A stretch of DNA of 53,418 nucleotides from Flavobacteriales bacterium (GCA_017302935.1 JAFLBT010000002.1:1-53418), one strand, 5' to 3'. Counted from the stretch's first letter, positions 24,301-31,927 are shown. Notes: generated by a model from the sequence alone, not told the origin. Made by a program: numbers and translations.

Positions 24301-24675
24301 AATTAACAATTCCGATGGTTGATTGTTTTCAGCCAATTGAAGAAAATTAATTAACTTATCGTTTACTTCAGAAAAATGACTACCAATAATCTGAGACGCT
24401 TGTTTATAATCAATTCCTTTTTGAAGTTTAAATAATTTGAAAATCGGAAACAAAATAAAACGAGAGAGTAAATAAAGCTCAACCCCTACAAAAGTCCAAA
24501 AAAGAATAGTTCTTCCGGTTGGTTTTAACCACAAAAAATACTCTATAAAAAGGGTAAAAAACAGATACAATAACCCAAAACCCACAAAAAGAATTACTCC
24601 TTTTAGCAGTTCATTTGCATAATATTTTTTGATAAATGCTTCTAACTTTTGATAAATCAATGACTTTGTTTCCAA
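21298..24675 (-). CDS. DUF4175-family large membrane protein with coiled coils and a Gly-Glu-Lys tract
   Basis: 1125 residues. Two N-terminal transmembrane helices (about 22-46 and 54-75) and a third at about 153-170 anchor a large region outside the cytoplasm with beta-rich segments (about 185-480). A very long Lys/Glu/Gln-rich coiled coil follows (about 485-800). A Gly/Lys/Glu low-complexity tract (about 930-1000) precedes a final helical domain ending LPLRPNFNQKVQEYF. I recognise the whole as DUF4175, a Bacteroidota family of unknown function. The start is a TTG at 24675; I see no in-frame ATG near it, so initiation is unusual or uncertain. It heads the run into ybeY (8-nt overlap) and mnmG. 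Confidence 0.8.
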   Translation of the reverse strand: METKSLIYQKLEAFIKKYYANELLKGVILFVGFGLLYLFFTLFIEYFLWLKPTGRTILFWTFVGVELYLLSRFILFPIFKLFKLQKGIDYKQASQIIGSHFSEVNDKLINFLQLAENNQPSELLIASIEQKGKSLQPIPFSNAINLKKNTKYLPWAIIPLLFLAFFMLTGNSDIIADSMNRVVRYNEKFSPPAPFSFVVLNDHLQTEQGSDFILQVKSEGKVVPENAMIIIGDESYYMESTKPGVFEYRFTKPSKNITFHVESNSVSTPDLELSVVAVPTISNFEMVLQFPSYLNRKAETIKGSGNAIVPEGTKVSWKVSALATNQIQYFEGSAYSSFIEKDNLFSFAKTILQSTEYQILTSNSKVKHYEKLNYQITTIKDQFPTITVNNAPDSLRVQKNILIGQVSDDNGLHKLQIVYYPKNNERAALKSTIPVKKELFDQFVFSFPGNLPITEGVAYEYYFEVFDNDALHNFKSTKSSVFSDRINTEEERQEEQLKQQKDNINSLEKSLKNQEKQLSEMDKLQKMSKEKENLEFKDKQKINDFIKRQKQQEEMMKEFSKELKNNLNEFNKNDKDQKKEQLEKRAENIEKQTDENQKLLDELQKLTEKIQDLDVQEKLDKIKQNSKNQAKNLEQLVELTKKYYVEKKAEQLTKKLDKLAEKQENLSKEDKENTSAKQEELNKEFDKLQEELRELEKDNKELKKPLDIPSDEKQEKSIEEDMEKASDELQKDQKEKAKPKQKSAAQKMKQMSQKMADSMANGQMEQMDEDIKAMRQILDNLLAFSFSQENLMKQFKGLKKGAPSYNKFLKNQQDLKQQFKHVDDSLFAMSLRNEMITEKVTEEIGKVHYNVDKSLETLAEAMIPKGVSHQQYTVSSANRLADFLSDIMNSMQMSMSGMGSGAGKPKPGQGQGGGQLPDIIQKQKGLSDKMKEGIEKGDKPGDGKEGEKGDKPGGKEGEKGEKGEKGKGNQKGNKPGEGSGGGQGNNDGEENARELMEIFQEQRRLRQQLEDQLRKQGLTPGGQKVLDQMKDAEKQILNKGFKNEVLQRMLNINYEMLKLEKAVQQQGEDSKRQSETNQKDFNNTVKPLSPELQQYLNSVEILNRQSLPLRPNFNQKVQEYFKTND
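21735..21872 (-). repeat. Collagen-like Gly-Glu-Lys low-complexity tract within the DUF4175 gene
   Basis: The coding sequence here repeats short units such as GEKGDKPG, GKEGEKGEKGEKGKGN and KPGEGSGGGQG. At DNA level it is a string of near-repeats of a 9-nt unit (Gly-Glu-Lys codons), which could expand or contract by slippage. Confidence 0.7.
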
Positions 24676-24907
24676 AATAATATGGCTTTTACTTGTAACC
24701 GATAAAAGTACAATTTTATTCGATAGTCAAAAGTTAAATATTATTTAATGAAATTAACAGTTTCAATCAGTATTTTGACACGGATTGCACGGATTTACAC
24801 TGATTATTTAACTGTAAAAATTTCACCGAGAAAGTATTATGGAAATTAGTTGTGTTCTATAATTGTCGCCATGTTTTCAACGTCTCGTCTGCCCGTCATT
24901 TGGAGGG

Positions 24908-24923
24908 TCCCGAAACTTCGGGA
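24908..24923. repeat. Palindromic element TCCCGAAACTTCGGGA
   Basis: Perfect 7-bp arms TCCCGAA and TTCGGGA around a 2-nt centre. It is followed by a G-run (24921-24929) and is not positioned as a terminator of either neighbour. Confidence 0.6.
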
Positions 24924-24938
24924 GGGGGGAGGTTTTGC

Positions 24939-24965
24939 CACGAATTACACGAATTACACGAATTT
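24939..24965. repeat. Three tandem copies of a 9-bp unit (CACGAATTA)
   Basis: Units at 24939-24947, 24948-24956 and 24957-24965; the last ends in T rather than A. It is related to the degenerate CACGGATT units at about 24780-24796. Confidence 0.75.
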
Positions 24966-25059
24966 TCAAAACAATCACGTTAACCTTCTTTCATTTGTCT
25001 TTTATAGTTCGGGGAGAGGTATTTTTTGAGACAATTTCATAAATAAAATTCATAAAATG

Positions 25060-25067
25060 TATCTTTG
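25060..25067 (+). promoter_or_regulatory. -7 box (TATCTTTG) for gltX
   Basis: Matches TAnnTTTG and lies 16 nt before the ATG at 25084. The upstream in-frame ATG at 25057 lies before this box and so would not be in the transcript, which decides the start. Confidence 0.55.
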
Positions 25068-25083
25068 CAAAAATTTTATACAA

Positions 25084-26595
25084 ATGTCAAGACCTGTTCG
25101 CGTTCGTTTTGCACCCAGTCCAACCGGACCATTGCATATTGGTGGAGTGAGAACCGCTTTGTTCAATTATTTATTTGCGAAAAAAAATAACGGCGTTTTT
25201 TATCTGCGTATTGAAGATACCGACCAAAACCGCTTCGTTCCAGGTGCGGAACAATACATTTTTGAAGCGTTGGAGTGGTTGGGAATTTCACCTTCTGAAA
25301 CGGTAGGAAAAAACGAAAAATTTGGTCCCTATCGTCAGAGTGAACGTAAACATTTATATAAACAATATGCCGATCAACTGATCCAATCGGGTTGGGCGTA
25401 TTATGCGTTTGATACTCCGGAAGCCTTGGATTTACACAGAAAGCAACACGAAGAACAAGGGAAAACATTTATTTATAATTGGCATAACCGTGAAAAATTA
25501 GATACTTCATTGGTCATTTCTGCCGAGGAAACAAACAAAAGAATTGCTGCCGGTGAAGATTTTGTGATTCGCTTCAAAACACCTGTGAATGAAGTTTTGG
25601 AATTGAAAGACATCATTCGTGGTGATATAAAATTTGATACGAATTTGCTAGATGACAAAGTGTTATTTAAAAGTGACGGAATGCCAACCTATCATTTGGC
25701 CAACATTGTTGATGATCATTTGATGGAAACATCACACGTAATTCGCGGTGAAGAATGGTTGCCTTCTCTTCCACTTCATCATTTATTATACAAGGCTTTT
25801 GGTTGGGAAGCACCTGAATTTGCACATTTGCCATTGATTTTAAAACCCATTGGAAACGGAAAATTATCCAAACGAGATGGCGATAAAATGGGCTTTCCAG
25901 TTTTTCCATTGGAATGGAAAACAGAAGAAGGCATTTCATCGGGTTACAGAGAAACAGGTTATTTTCCTGAAGCAGTCATTAACTTTTTAGCTTTATTGGG
26001 TTGGAATGACGGAACTGACCAAGAATTATTTTCATTAGAAGAATTAGTTGAAAAATTCGATTTGAATCGCGTGCACAAAGCCGGAGCCAAATTTGATCCG
26101 GAGAAAAATAAATGGTTTAATCATCAGTATTTGCAGAAACAAAGTGATGAAAGTTTGGTGAATGAATTCCAGAAAATTGTTTTAGAAAAAACAGGAAAAT
26201 GCGATTTCTCCTTCGTCGAAATGACAAAAATCGTGGGATTAATCAAAGAACGAGCAAATTTTGTGTCCGATTTCTGGGAATTAGCGGATTATTTCTTTGA
26301 AGCACCGACTTCATACGATGAAAAAGCAGCCAAAAACTGGAAAGAAGAAACACCTTCATTAATGAAACAAGTCATTGAAGTTTTAGCACCGATTGAAGAT
26401 TTTACCTCTTTAAACATTGAAACCGTTTTAAAAGATTGGATGACCGTCAATGAAATTGGAATGGGTAAAGTCATGCAACCGCTTCGATTAAGCCTAGTAG
26501 GTGCCTTAAAAGGTCCGCATTTGTTTGATATTATTGAATTGATTGGAAAAGAAGAAACCGTTAAAAGAATATTAAAAGCGATAGAAAAAATTTAA
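25084..26595 (+). CDS. gltX: Glutamate--tRNA ligase
   Basis: 503 residues, a class I aminoacyl-tRNA synthetase that charges tRNA-Glu in the cytoplasm. The N-terminal VRVRFAPSPTGPLHIGGVRT contains the HIGH-type box (HIGG). FYLRIEDTDQNR is the amino-acid binding strand, VIRGEEWLPSLPLH is the catalytic-loop region, and GKLSKRDGDKMGFPVFP contains the KMSKS-type box (KLSKR). The C-terminal anticodon-binding helical domain is about 320-503. The unusual insertion after KMSKS (FPLEWKTEEGISSGYRETGY) is seen in Bacteroidota forms as I recall them. It is likely discriminating, since a separate glnS is present in the window. Confidence 0.97.
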   Translation: MSRPVRVRFAPSPTGPLHIGGVRTALFNYLFAKKNNGVFYLRIEDTDQNRFVPGAEQYIFEALEWLGISPSETVGKNEKFGPYRQSERKHLYKQYADQLIQSGWAYYAFDTPEALDLHRKQHEEQGKTFIYNWHNREKLDTSLVISAEETNKRIAAGEDFVIRFKTPVNEVLELKDIIRGDIKFDTNLLDDKVLFKSDGMPTYHLANIVDDHLMETSHVIRGEEWLPSLPLHHLLYKAFGWEAPEFAHLPLILKPIGNGKLSKRDGDKMGFPVFPLEWKTEEGISSGYRETGYFPEAVINFLALLGWNDGTDQELFSLEELVEKFDLNRVHKAGAKFDPEKNKWFNHQYLQKQSDESLVNEFQKIVLEKTGKCDFSFVEMTKIVGLIKERANFVSDFWELADYFFEAPTSYDEKAAKNWKEETPSLMKQVIEVLAPIEDFTSLNIETVLKDWMTVNEIGMGKVMQPLRLSLVGALKGPHLFDIIELIGKEETVKRILKAIEKI

Positions 26596-26611
26596 TATTG
26601 TTAAAAGGTTT

Positions 26612-26619
26612 TACTTTTG
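26612..26619 (+). promoter_or_regulatory. -7 box (TACTTTTG) before the small gene at 26624
   Basis: Matches TAnnTTTG, with the same bases as the rnpA box and the same 4-nt distance to the ATG. Confidence 0.5.
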
Positions 26620-26623
26620 TAAC

Positions 26624-27013
26624 ATGTTAAATGTACTTCGACATACTACAATAAAGACTTTTGTTTGGGGATGTATGGCTCTCTACCTGTTAAATATCAG
26701 TGTAGATATCACTTCTTTATTTGATAAAAAGGAACAAAACCACAAAATCGTTAACCAACAGGAAAGTATAGTTGAATTAGTTTTTGAAAAAGTGCTAGGT
26801 TTTGAAGAAGCCATTCCTGAAAACAATTCAAATGACAGCGAAAATAATCCAACCATGAAAAAGGGTTTTTCGATGGATAAATTCATACTGGAATTTCATG
26901 AAATAAGCACCAAAATAATCGTTTTTAATCCGATAAAAAAGTGTTTTCCATATCCTAAAGACAACTTTTTAAAACCTTCGCTAGAAATTCATTCTCCGCC
27001 ACCGGAAGTTTAA
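26624..27013 (+). CDS. Small membrane-anchored protein, function unknown
   Basis: 129 residues that I cannot assign to a known family. One hydrophobic segment (about residues 12-27, TFVWGCMALYLLNISV) is probably an anchor or uncleaved signal. An acidic, Asn-rich stretch (PENNSNDSENN) and a short domain with FILEFHEISTKIIVF and a C-terminal LEIHSPPPEV follow. It is followed 75 nt later by the barrel gene at 27089 on the same strand and may form a pair with it. The -7 box just before the ATG supports that it is a real gene. Confidence 0.6.
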   Translation: MLNVLRHTTIKTFVWGCMALYLLNISVDITSLFDKKEQNHKIVNQQESIVELVFEKVLGFEEAIPENNSNDSENNPTMKKGFSMDKFILEFHEISTKIIVFNPIKKCFPYPKDNFLKPSLEIHSPPPEV

Positions 27014-27088
27014 TTTATTTTATTCGTAACTACTTGTTTTCCAAAAGAAAACAAATAAATCATTCGTAAAATTTAAAATTAAACAATC

Positions 27089-27955
27089 ATGAATACATTT
27101 CATTGGAAGCAAATGTTATGCTTCATTTCGATACTTTTTATAAGTCAAAATGCCTTTTCTCAAAACGAAAAAGAAATCGAAAATACTCTTAAAGACAGTT
27201 TATATATCGATGAAATATTAACCAAAACAGAGAAACCAAAAGTGCTTCATGCCGAACCATTATATATCGATTTGATTCGGGATTTGGGAGCCAGAAAAGG
27301 CGAAAAAGAATGGAACGTTGGTTTTGGAATTACCGACAACAACCAATACGATGAATATTTAGCTTTGGTTGAATATGAATGGGCACCAATTGACCGATTA
27401 GGTTTAGAAGTCGAATTGCCGTTTACCATTTATCCCTCTAACAAAAACGGAATGACTCCGGGAAGCAAGCTTAATAGCTTAAAATTAGCCGGACAATATT
27501 CTTTTTTAGTATCTGAAAAAATGAAAACAACATTGGCAATTGGCTACATTCACGAATTTGAAATGAATGAATTTGACCGTTACAAAAACGGAAAATTATT
27601 TGTTGGAAATGTGTATAATCCGTTTTTTGTTACGGCCAAACGTTGGGGAAATAATTTTCACACCCTACTCTACACCGGACCGTTATTTATACATCATTTT
27701 GAAGACAATTCAACCCATACCAATTGGCAAATTAACAGCAACGTGCATTACATGATTCCAGGAACTCGAAATTTTATCGGAATTGAATTTAATAAAGAAG
27801 TAACCAAAACTGACTTTGATATGATAATCCGACCTCAAATGAGGGTTGGAATTGCTGATAATCTATTGATTGGAATTGTAACCGGAATTCCGATTAGTAG
27901 GGAAAACGAACGCTTTAGTACGTTTTTTAGGTTAATTTATGAACCAAAGCATTAA
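27089..27955 (+). CDS. HAEPLYID-family predicted outer-membrane beta-barrel protein
   Basis: 288 residues. The signal peptide is about 1-24 (ends NAFSQ). The motif HAEPLYIDLIRDLGARKGEK occurs at about residues 54-73; from memory this gives a Bacteroidota family its name (HAEPLYID family). The rest is a series of amphipathic strands (WNVGFGITDN, LALVEYEW, LGLEVELPF, TTLAIGYIHEF, ISRENERFSTFFRLIYEP) ending in an aromatic terminal strand, consistent with a 10-12-stranded barrel. Function is unknown. Followed by a bidirectional terminator. Confidence 0.78.
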   Translation: MNTFHWKQMLCFISILFISQNAFSQNEKEIENTLKDSLYIDEILTKTEKPKVLHAEPLYIDLIRDLGARKGEKEWNVGFGITDNNQYDEYLALVEYEWAPIDRLGLEVELPFTIYPSNKNGMTPGSKLNSLKLAGQYSFLVSEKMKTTLAIGYIHEFEMNEFDRYKNGKLFVGNVYNPFFVTAKRWGNNFHTLLYTGPLFIHHFEDNSTHTNWQINSNVHYMIPGTRNFIGIEFNKEVTKTDFDMIIRPQMRVGIADNLLIGIVTGIPISRENERFSTFFRLIYEPKH

Positions 27956-27959
27956 AATA

Positions 27960-27980
27960 AAGGCTCCAAATTGGAGCCTT
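27960..27980. terminator. Bidirectional terminator between convergent barrel genes
   Basis: AAGGCTCC (27960-27967) and GGAGCCTT (27973-27980) form an 8-bp stem, extendable by two A-T pairs, between the stops at 27955 and 27987. A T-run follows on the + side (27983-27988) and a T-rich tract on the minus side. Confidence 0.88.
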
Positions 27981-27986
27981 ACATTT

Positions 27987-28643
27987 TTAAAAATAAAAGA
28001 TAATATTTGCTGCGATGACTCCAAGGTTTCCTTTGAGTTTTCCATCAGCCAAAAGCTTTACTTCTTCTTGTTTATTTAAATTATTAAGAATATTTGTCAC
28101 GCCGTATTGATAACATAAATTGAGTCGAACATTTTCAAAACCACCCGTAATTCCTGCATGTAAATTAAAATTTATAGGAGTTACATCTTCTATATCTTTA
28201 ACGCGAAGCAATTCGTTACCCACAATAAAATTATTTTCATCAGTTGTACTAGATTTTAATTTACCGTTTAATTGTAAAACCGGACCAAAATCAAGAGAAA
28301 CCGGACCTCCACCTATCTTGTAACAAAGTAAAAGATGAACTTGAACAGCCATCATTTTTAAATCTACTTCTCTTTCTGAAAATCCTGAAAATGTTTCAAT
28401 TGCCATTTTATTTTCAGTGAAATTCATACCGTAAACCATTGAAAAATTATTGTAATAATTTCCACGAATGGCTAAACCACCTGTCCAACTCATTTTAGGT
28501 GTAGTATTGAAATTACTAGTATAAAGACTCGTTTGGTTGATACCCAAACTTAAACCAATATGATTATAATCACCTTTGCCGTACTGTGCAAAAGCTACTG
28601 TAGTTAGACCCAATACAATATAGGTCAAAAAATATCTTTTCAT
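27987..28643 (-). CDS. PorT-like outer-membrane beta-barrel protein
   Basis: 218 residues. A signal peptide (about 1-20, ending TTVAFAQ) precedes a small barrel: YNHIGLSLGINQTSLY, WTGGLAIRGNYYNNFSMVYGMNF, VDLKMMAVQVHLLLCYKIGG, VSLDFGPVLQLNG, FNLHAGITGGFENVRLNLCYQYGV and the end strand LGVIAANIIFYF. This is the pattern of eight-stranded PorT/outer-membrane-protein families. The in-frame ATG at 28697 lies upstream of the -7 box, so 28643 is the better start. Function unknown. Confidence 0.78.
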   Translation of the reverse strand: MKRYFLTYIVLGLTTVAFAQYGKGDYNHIGLSLGINQTSLYTSNFNTTPKMSWTGGLAIRGNYYNNFSMVYGMNFTENKMAIETFSGFSEREVDLKMMAVQVHLLLCYKIGGGPVSLDFGPVLQLNGKLKSSTTDENNFIVGNELLRVKDIEDVTPINFNLHAGITGGFENVRLNLCYQYGVTNILNNLNKQEEVKLLADGKLKGNLGVIAANIIFYF

Positions 28644-28664
28644 GAATAATGAATTAAATTGTAA

Positions 28665-28672
28665 CAAACGTA
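28665..28672 (-). promoter_or_regulatory. -7 box (TACGTTTG) for the PorT-like gene
   Basis: On the minus strand TACGTTTG matches TAnnTTTG and lies 21 nt upstream of the ATG at 28643. Confidence 0.5.
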
Positions 28673-28717
28673 CGAGAAATTTCGTATCATATAACATAAC
28701 ATATAAAACTATTTTTT

Positions 28718-29680
28718 ATGACTGGTTACATTATTATTGTATTAGGTGTTTTTCTTTTATTGGCTTCTTTTTTTACGGTGAAACAGCAAACATCGGCTGT
28801 AATTGAACGATTTGGAAAATTCAGTAGTATTAGACATTCCGGATTGCAATTGAAAATTCCGGTTATTGATCGTATTGCAGGTAAAATTAACCTCAGAATT
28901 CAGCAATTAGACGTGATTATTGAAACGAAAACCAAAGACAACGTATTCGTTAAAATGAAAGTTTCGGTTCAGTTTAAAGTAATTCAAGAAAAGGTTTATG
29001 AGGCATTTTACAAACTAGAATATCCTCACGATCAAATTACTTCGTATGTATTTGACGTGGTACGTGCCGAAGTGCCAAAACTTAAATTAGACGATGTTTT
29101 TGAGCGTAAAGATGACATTGCCATTGCTGTAAAACGTGAGTTAAACGAGGCAATGACTACTTATGGATACGACATTATCAATACGTTAATTACTGATATT
29201 GACCCAGATATTCAAGTGAAAAATGCAATGAACAGAATCAACGCTGCTGACCGTGAAAAAACCGCTGCAGAATACGAAGCAGAAGCCGGAAGAATTAGAA
29301 TTGTAGCCAAAGCCAAAGCAGAAGCAGAAAGCAAAAGGCTTCAAGGTCAAGGTATTGCTGACCAAAGAAGAGAAATTGCTAGAGGTTTGGTTGAATCTGT
29401 AGATGTTTTGAATAAGGTAGGTATCAATTCGCAAGAAGCAAGTGCGTTGATTGTGGTTACACAACATTATGATACACTTCAAGCGATTGGAGCTGATGCT
29501 AATTCCAACTTGATTTTATTACCTAATTCTCCACAAGCCGGAAGTGATATGTTAAACAATATGGTCGCTAGTTTTACCGCTAGCAACCAAGTAGGTGAGG
29601 CGATGAAAAAAGCCAATAGTACCACTCGAATTGGAAAAAACAAAAAAGATGAATTCGGTACGACCGAAGATGATGCATAA
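28718..29680 (+). CDS. SPFH/band 7 (stomatin-like) membrane protein
   Basis: 320 residues. One N-terminal membrane helix (about 2-20) precedes an SPFH domain (about 22-190: TVKQQTSAVIERFGKFSSIR, GLQLKIPVIDRI, YVFDVVRAEVPKLKLDDVFE, AMTTYGYDIINTLITDIDPD). A long Ala/Glu/Lys/Arg coiled coil (about 190-245, DREKTAAEYEAEAGRIRIVA) is followed by a flexible tail. Such proteins form ring-shaped oligomers in membrane microdomains and act as scaffolds for proteases or channels; no NfeD partner gene is next to it here. Terminated by a UUCG-loop hairpin. Confidence 0.93.
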   Translation: MTGYIIIVLGVFLLLASFFTVKQQTSAVIERFGKFSSIRHSGLQLKIPVIDRIAGKINLRIQQLDVIIETKTKDNVFVKMKVSVQFKVIQEKVYEAFYKLEYPHDQITSYVFDVVRAEVPKLKLDDVFERKDDIAIAVKRELNEAMTTYGYDIINTLITDIDPDIQVKNAMNRINAADREKTAAEYEAEAGRIRIVAKAKAEAESKRLQGQGIADQRREIARGLVESVDVLNKVGINSQEASALIVVTQHYDTLQAIGADANSNLILLPNSPQAGSDMLNNMVASFTASNQVGEAMKKANSTTRIGKNKKDEFGTTEDDA

Positions 29681-29685
29681 TTTTG

Positions 29686-29712
29686 AAAGAGGCCTTCGGG
29701 TCTCTTTTTTTT
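29686..29712 (+). terminator. Rho-independent terminator with TTCG tetraloop after the SPFH gene
   Basis: A 9-bp stem (29686-29694 with 29699-29707, one G-U pair) closed by a TTCG loop and followed by T's to 29712. It begins 6 nt after the stop codon. Confidence 0.92.
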
Positions 29713-29994
29713 GAACATAGATTTTAAAAATTTGAGAAATCTGAAAAATGAAGATTTTTTTCTCAAAGAAAACACGGAAAACACTGAATTTCTAATTTTA
29801 GTGTTTTTGGAAAACAAAAATGAACGAAAAATAATCAAAAACGAATTAAAAGCGTTTAAATTCATTTTTACAACACAAAGCATAAAATCATATTGCTGGT
29901 TTTTTTTGTTTTCTCAAAACCTTTCTAAAAAAGTCGTTTATAATTGTTTTTATTTATCTTGTTTATAAAAACAATAATTTTTTATAATAATAAG
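29713..29994. other. Gene-free AT-rich region between SPFH and glnS genes
   Basis: Nothing is supported here as a gene. An 85-codon open frame on the + strand has Lys/Asn/Phe-rich, repeat-derived composition (ENTENTE, FFLF) and no start context. The text TCAAAGAAAACACGGAAAAC (about 29762-29781) looks like a degenerate dispersed repeat. Confidence 0.55.
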
Positions 29995-30020
29995 AAAAGC
30001 CGCAATAACATGCGGCTTTT
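29995..30020 (-). terminator. Rho-independent terminator of glnS
   Basis: AAAAGCCGCA (29995-30004) and TGCGGCTTTT (30011-30020) form a 10-bp stem with a 6-nt loop. On the minus strand it lies 25 nt after the glnS stop and ends in a T-rich run. Confidence 0.88.
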
Positions 30021-30045
30021 AATTGATTTTATTTATTGTTTAAAA

Positions 30046-31728
30046 TTATTCCTTCGCTTCCACTTTTGCCCATGTATCTCTCAAACCAACTGTCTTGTTA
30101 AAAACTAATTTTTCTGAAGAAGAATCTTTGTCGGTGCAAAAATATCCCAAACGTTGAAATTGAAATTTATCTTCCGGTTGAGCCGATTGTAAACTTGGTT
30201 CAACATATCCGCTAATTATTTCTAATGAATTAGGGTTAATGTAATTTTTAAAATCAACATCTTTGTCACCATCCGGATTTTCATGCGTAAATAATCGGTC
30301 GTAAACGCGAACTTCTGCCTCAACAGCATGTGGAATCGACACCCAATGAATGGTTCCTTTTACTTTGCGTTGACTGGCTTCTGTACCACTACCCGACTTA
30401 GAATCCATATCATACGTTGCGTGAATTTCGGTGATGTTTCCATTAGCATCTTTGATAACACTTTCACCTTTAATGATATATGCATTTTTCAAACGCACTT
30501 CTGTTCCCAACGTTAAACGGAAAAACTTCTTATTGGCTTCTTCTTGAAAATCTTCTCTTTCAATGTATAATTCTTTTGAAAAAGGTACTTTTCTATACGT
30601 CAAAATTTCCTCTTCGGGATTGTTTTCTGCATCCAACCATTCTTCTTGACCGTCCGGATAATTGGTAATCACCAACTTAACCGGATTTAAAACCGCCATG
30701 ACACGAGGTGCTGTTTTATTTAAATCTTCGCGAACACAAAACTCTAAAAGAGAAACATCAATTAAATTTGTACGCTTAGCAATACCGATGGTTTTAGCAA
30801 AATTTCGGATAGAAGCCGGTGTATAACCTCTTCTTCTCATCCCGGAAATCGTACTCATTCGAGGGTCATCCCAACCGGAAACATGTCCTTCTTGAACTAA
30901 TTGCAGTAACTTTCGTTTACTCACAACCGTGTGCGAAAGGTTTCTTCTGGCAAATTCTCTTTGTTTCGGACGCACTTTATTCGCATCATAAATTTGGTCT
31001 AAAAACCAATCGTATAATTCTCGGTGTGGTAAAAATTCTAATGTACAAAGGGAATGCGAAATGCCTTCGATATAATCGCTTTCACCGTGAGCCCAGTCGT
31101 ACATTGGATAAATGCACCATTTATTACCTGTTCTGTGGTGATGTTTATGCAAAATGCGATACATAATCGGGTCACGCATTAACATATTGGTAGAAGCCAT
31201 ATCTATTTTGGCACGTAAAACGTGTGTTCCTTCCGGAAATTCACCATTTTTCATACGTTCAAAAAGTTCAAGATTCTCTTCGACCGAACGATTTCTGAAT
31301 GGACTATTGGTACCTACTTGAGTGGGTGTTCCTTTTTGTTTGGCCATTTCTTCGGAAGATTGGCTATCCACATAGGCTTTATCTTTTTTGATAAATTCAA
31401 CTGCCCAATCATATAATTCTTGAAAATAATCAGAAGCATAACGTTCTTCAGCCCACTGAAAACCAAGCCATTGAACATCACGCTTTATCGCATCAACGTA
31501 TTCTTGTTCTTCTTTGGCAGGATTGGTATCATCAAAACGCAAATTCACAGGTGATTGATAATCAATTCCTAATCCAAAATTCAAACAAATTGAACTGGCG
31601 TGACCCACGTGAAGATACCCGTTTGGTTCAGGCGGAAAACGAAAACGAAGTTTTTCTTTTGGAAAACCGTTTTTTAAATCTTCTTCAATAATTTGTTCAA
31701 TAAAATTGAGCGACTTTTCTTCTGACAT
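30046..31728 (-). CDS. glnS: Glutamine--tRNA ligase
   Basis: 560 residues from the ATG at 31728. Class I synthetase of the GlnRS type: [20 protein letters not shown] holds the HIGH-type box (HVGH), [20 protein letters not shown] is the ATP/glutamine region, [20 protein letters not shown] follows, and [13 protein letters not shown] contains the KMSKS-type box (VSKRK). The C-terminal beta-barrel anticodon-binding domain is about 340-560. It charges tRNA-Gln directly, so the indirect GatCAB route is not required for Gln. The frame extends upstream to 31839, but that part encodes a spurious hydrophobic stretch and contains the -7 box. Confidence 0.97.
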   Translation of the reverse strand: MSEEKSLNFIEQIIEEDLKNGFPKEKLRFRFPPEPNGYLHVGHASSICLNFGLGIDYQSPVNLRFDDTNPAKEEQEYVDAIKRDVQWLGFQWAEERYASDYFQELYDWAVEFIKKDKAYVDSQSSEEMAKQKGTPTQVGTNSPFRNRSVEENLELFERMKNGEFPEGTHVLRAKIDMASTNMLMRDPIMYRILHKHHHRTGNKWCIYPMYDWAHGESDYIEGISHSLCTLEFLPHRELYDWFLDQIYDANKVRPKQREFARRNLSHTVVSKRKLLQLVQEGHVSGWDDPRMSTISGMRRRGYTPASIRNFAKTIGIAKRTNLIDVSLLEFCVREDLNKTAPRVMAVLNPVKLVITNYPDGQEEWLDAENNPEEEILTYRKVPFSKELYIEREDFQEEANKKFFRLTLGTEVRLKNAYIIKGESVIKDANGNITEIHATYDMDSKSGSGTEASQRKVKGTIHWVSIPHAVEAEVRVYDRLFTHENPDGDKDVDFKNYINPNSLEIISGYVEPSLQSAQPEDKFQFQRLGYFCTDKDSSSEKLVFNKTVGLRDTWAKVEAKE

Positions 31729-31747
31729 AATTCCTAAAAATGAGCCA

Positions 31748-31755
31748 CAAAAATA
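31748..31755 (-). promoter_or_regulatory. -7 box (TATTTTTG) for glnS
   Basis: On the minus strand TATTTTTG matches TAnnTTTG and lies 19 nt upstream of the ATG at 31728. Confidence 0.45.
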
Positions 31756-31850
31756 CGTAAAAAAAATAGCGATTAACAGAAAAATGATTTTATAAAAAAT
31801 GTCATCAAAAAGGTATTGCTTTTCTAAATAATCGACCAACTACACAAGGG

Positions 31851-31906
31851 TTTACGGTTTTCAATACCCTAATTTACGGTTTCCCACAAACTTGAATACC
31901 GTTCAT
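31851..31906. promoter_or_regulatory. Three direct repeats with exact 22-bp period upstream of the spr operon
   Basis: TTTACGGTTT occurs at 31851-31860 and again at 31873-31882, and a related AATACCGTTC at 31895-31904. The GTT cores begin at 31857, 31879 and 31901, exactly 22 bp apart, so all three lie on the same face of the helix. The third copy, ACCGTTCAT (31898-31906), fits the half-site described for LytTR-family regulators, and that family uses half-sites about 21-22 bp apart. It lies just upstream of the predicted sprC promoter and could be an activator site; glnS is the alternative target. Confidence 0.55.
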
Positions 31907-31927
31907 CGATTTTAATGTTAATTTTAA

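Larger units (their letters stand above)
24676..25059. other. Gene-free region with dispersed repeats between DUF4175 and gltX genes
   Basis: I see no coding gene in this stretch. It holds an ACACGGATTGCACGGATTTA repeat (about 24779-24798), a palindrome (24908-24923) and a triple CACGAATTA array (24939-24965). From memory these look like elements scattered in Bacteroidota intergenic DNA. It separates the divergent DUF4175 and gltX promoters. Confidence 0.6.

Noticed and set aside
25057-25083. Upstream ATG extension of gltX (nine codons).
   Set aside because: It precedes or overlaps the -7 box at 25060-25067; GluRS starts at MSRPVRVRFAPSPTG.
29711-29968. An 85-codon + strand open frame after the SPFH gene.
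   Set aside because: It begins inside the terminator T-run and has the Lys/Asn/Phe composition of AT-rich noncoding DNA, with no recognisable domain.
31729-31839. N-terminal hydrophobic extension of glnS, which might be read as a membrane anchor.
   Set aside because: The -7 box for glnS lies within it, and GlnRS is a soluble enzyme starting at [12 protein letters not shown].
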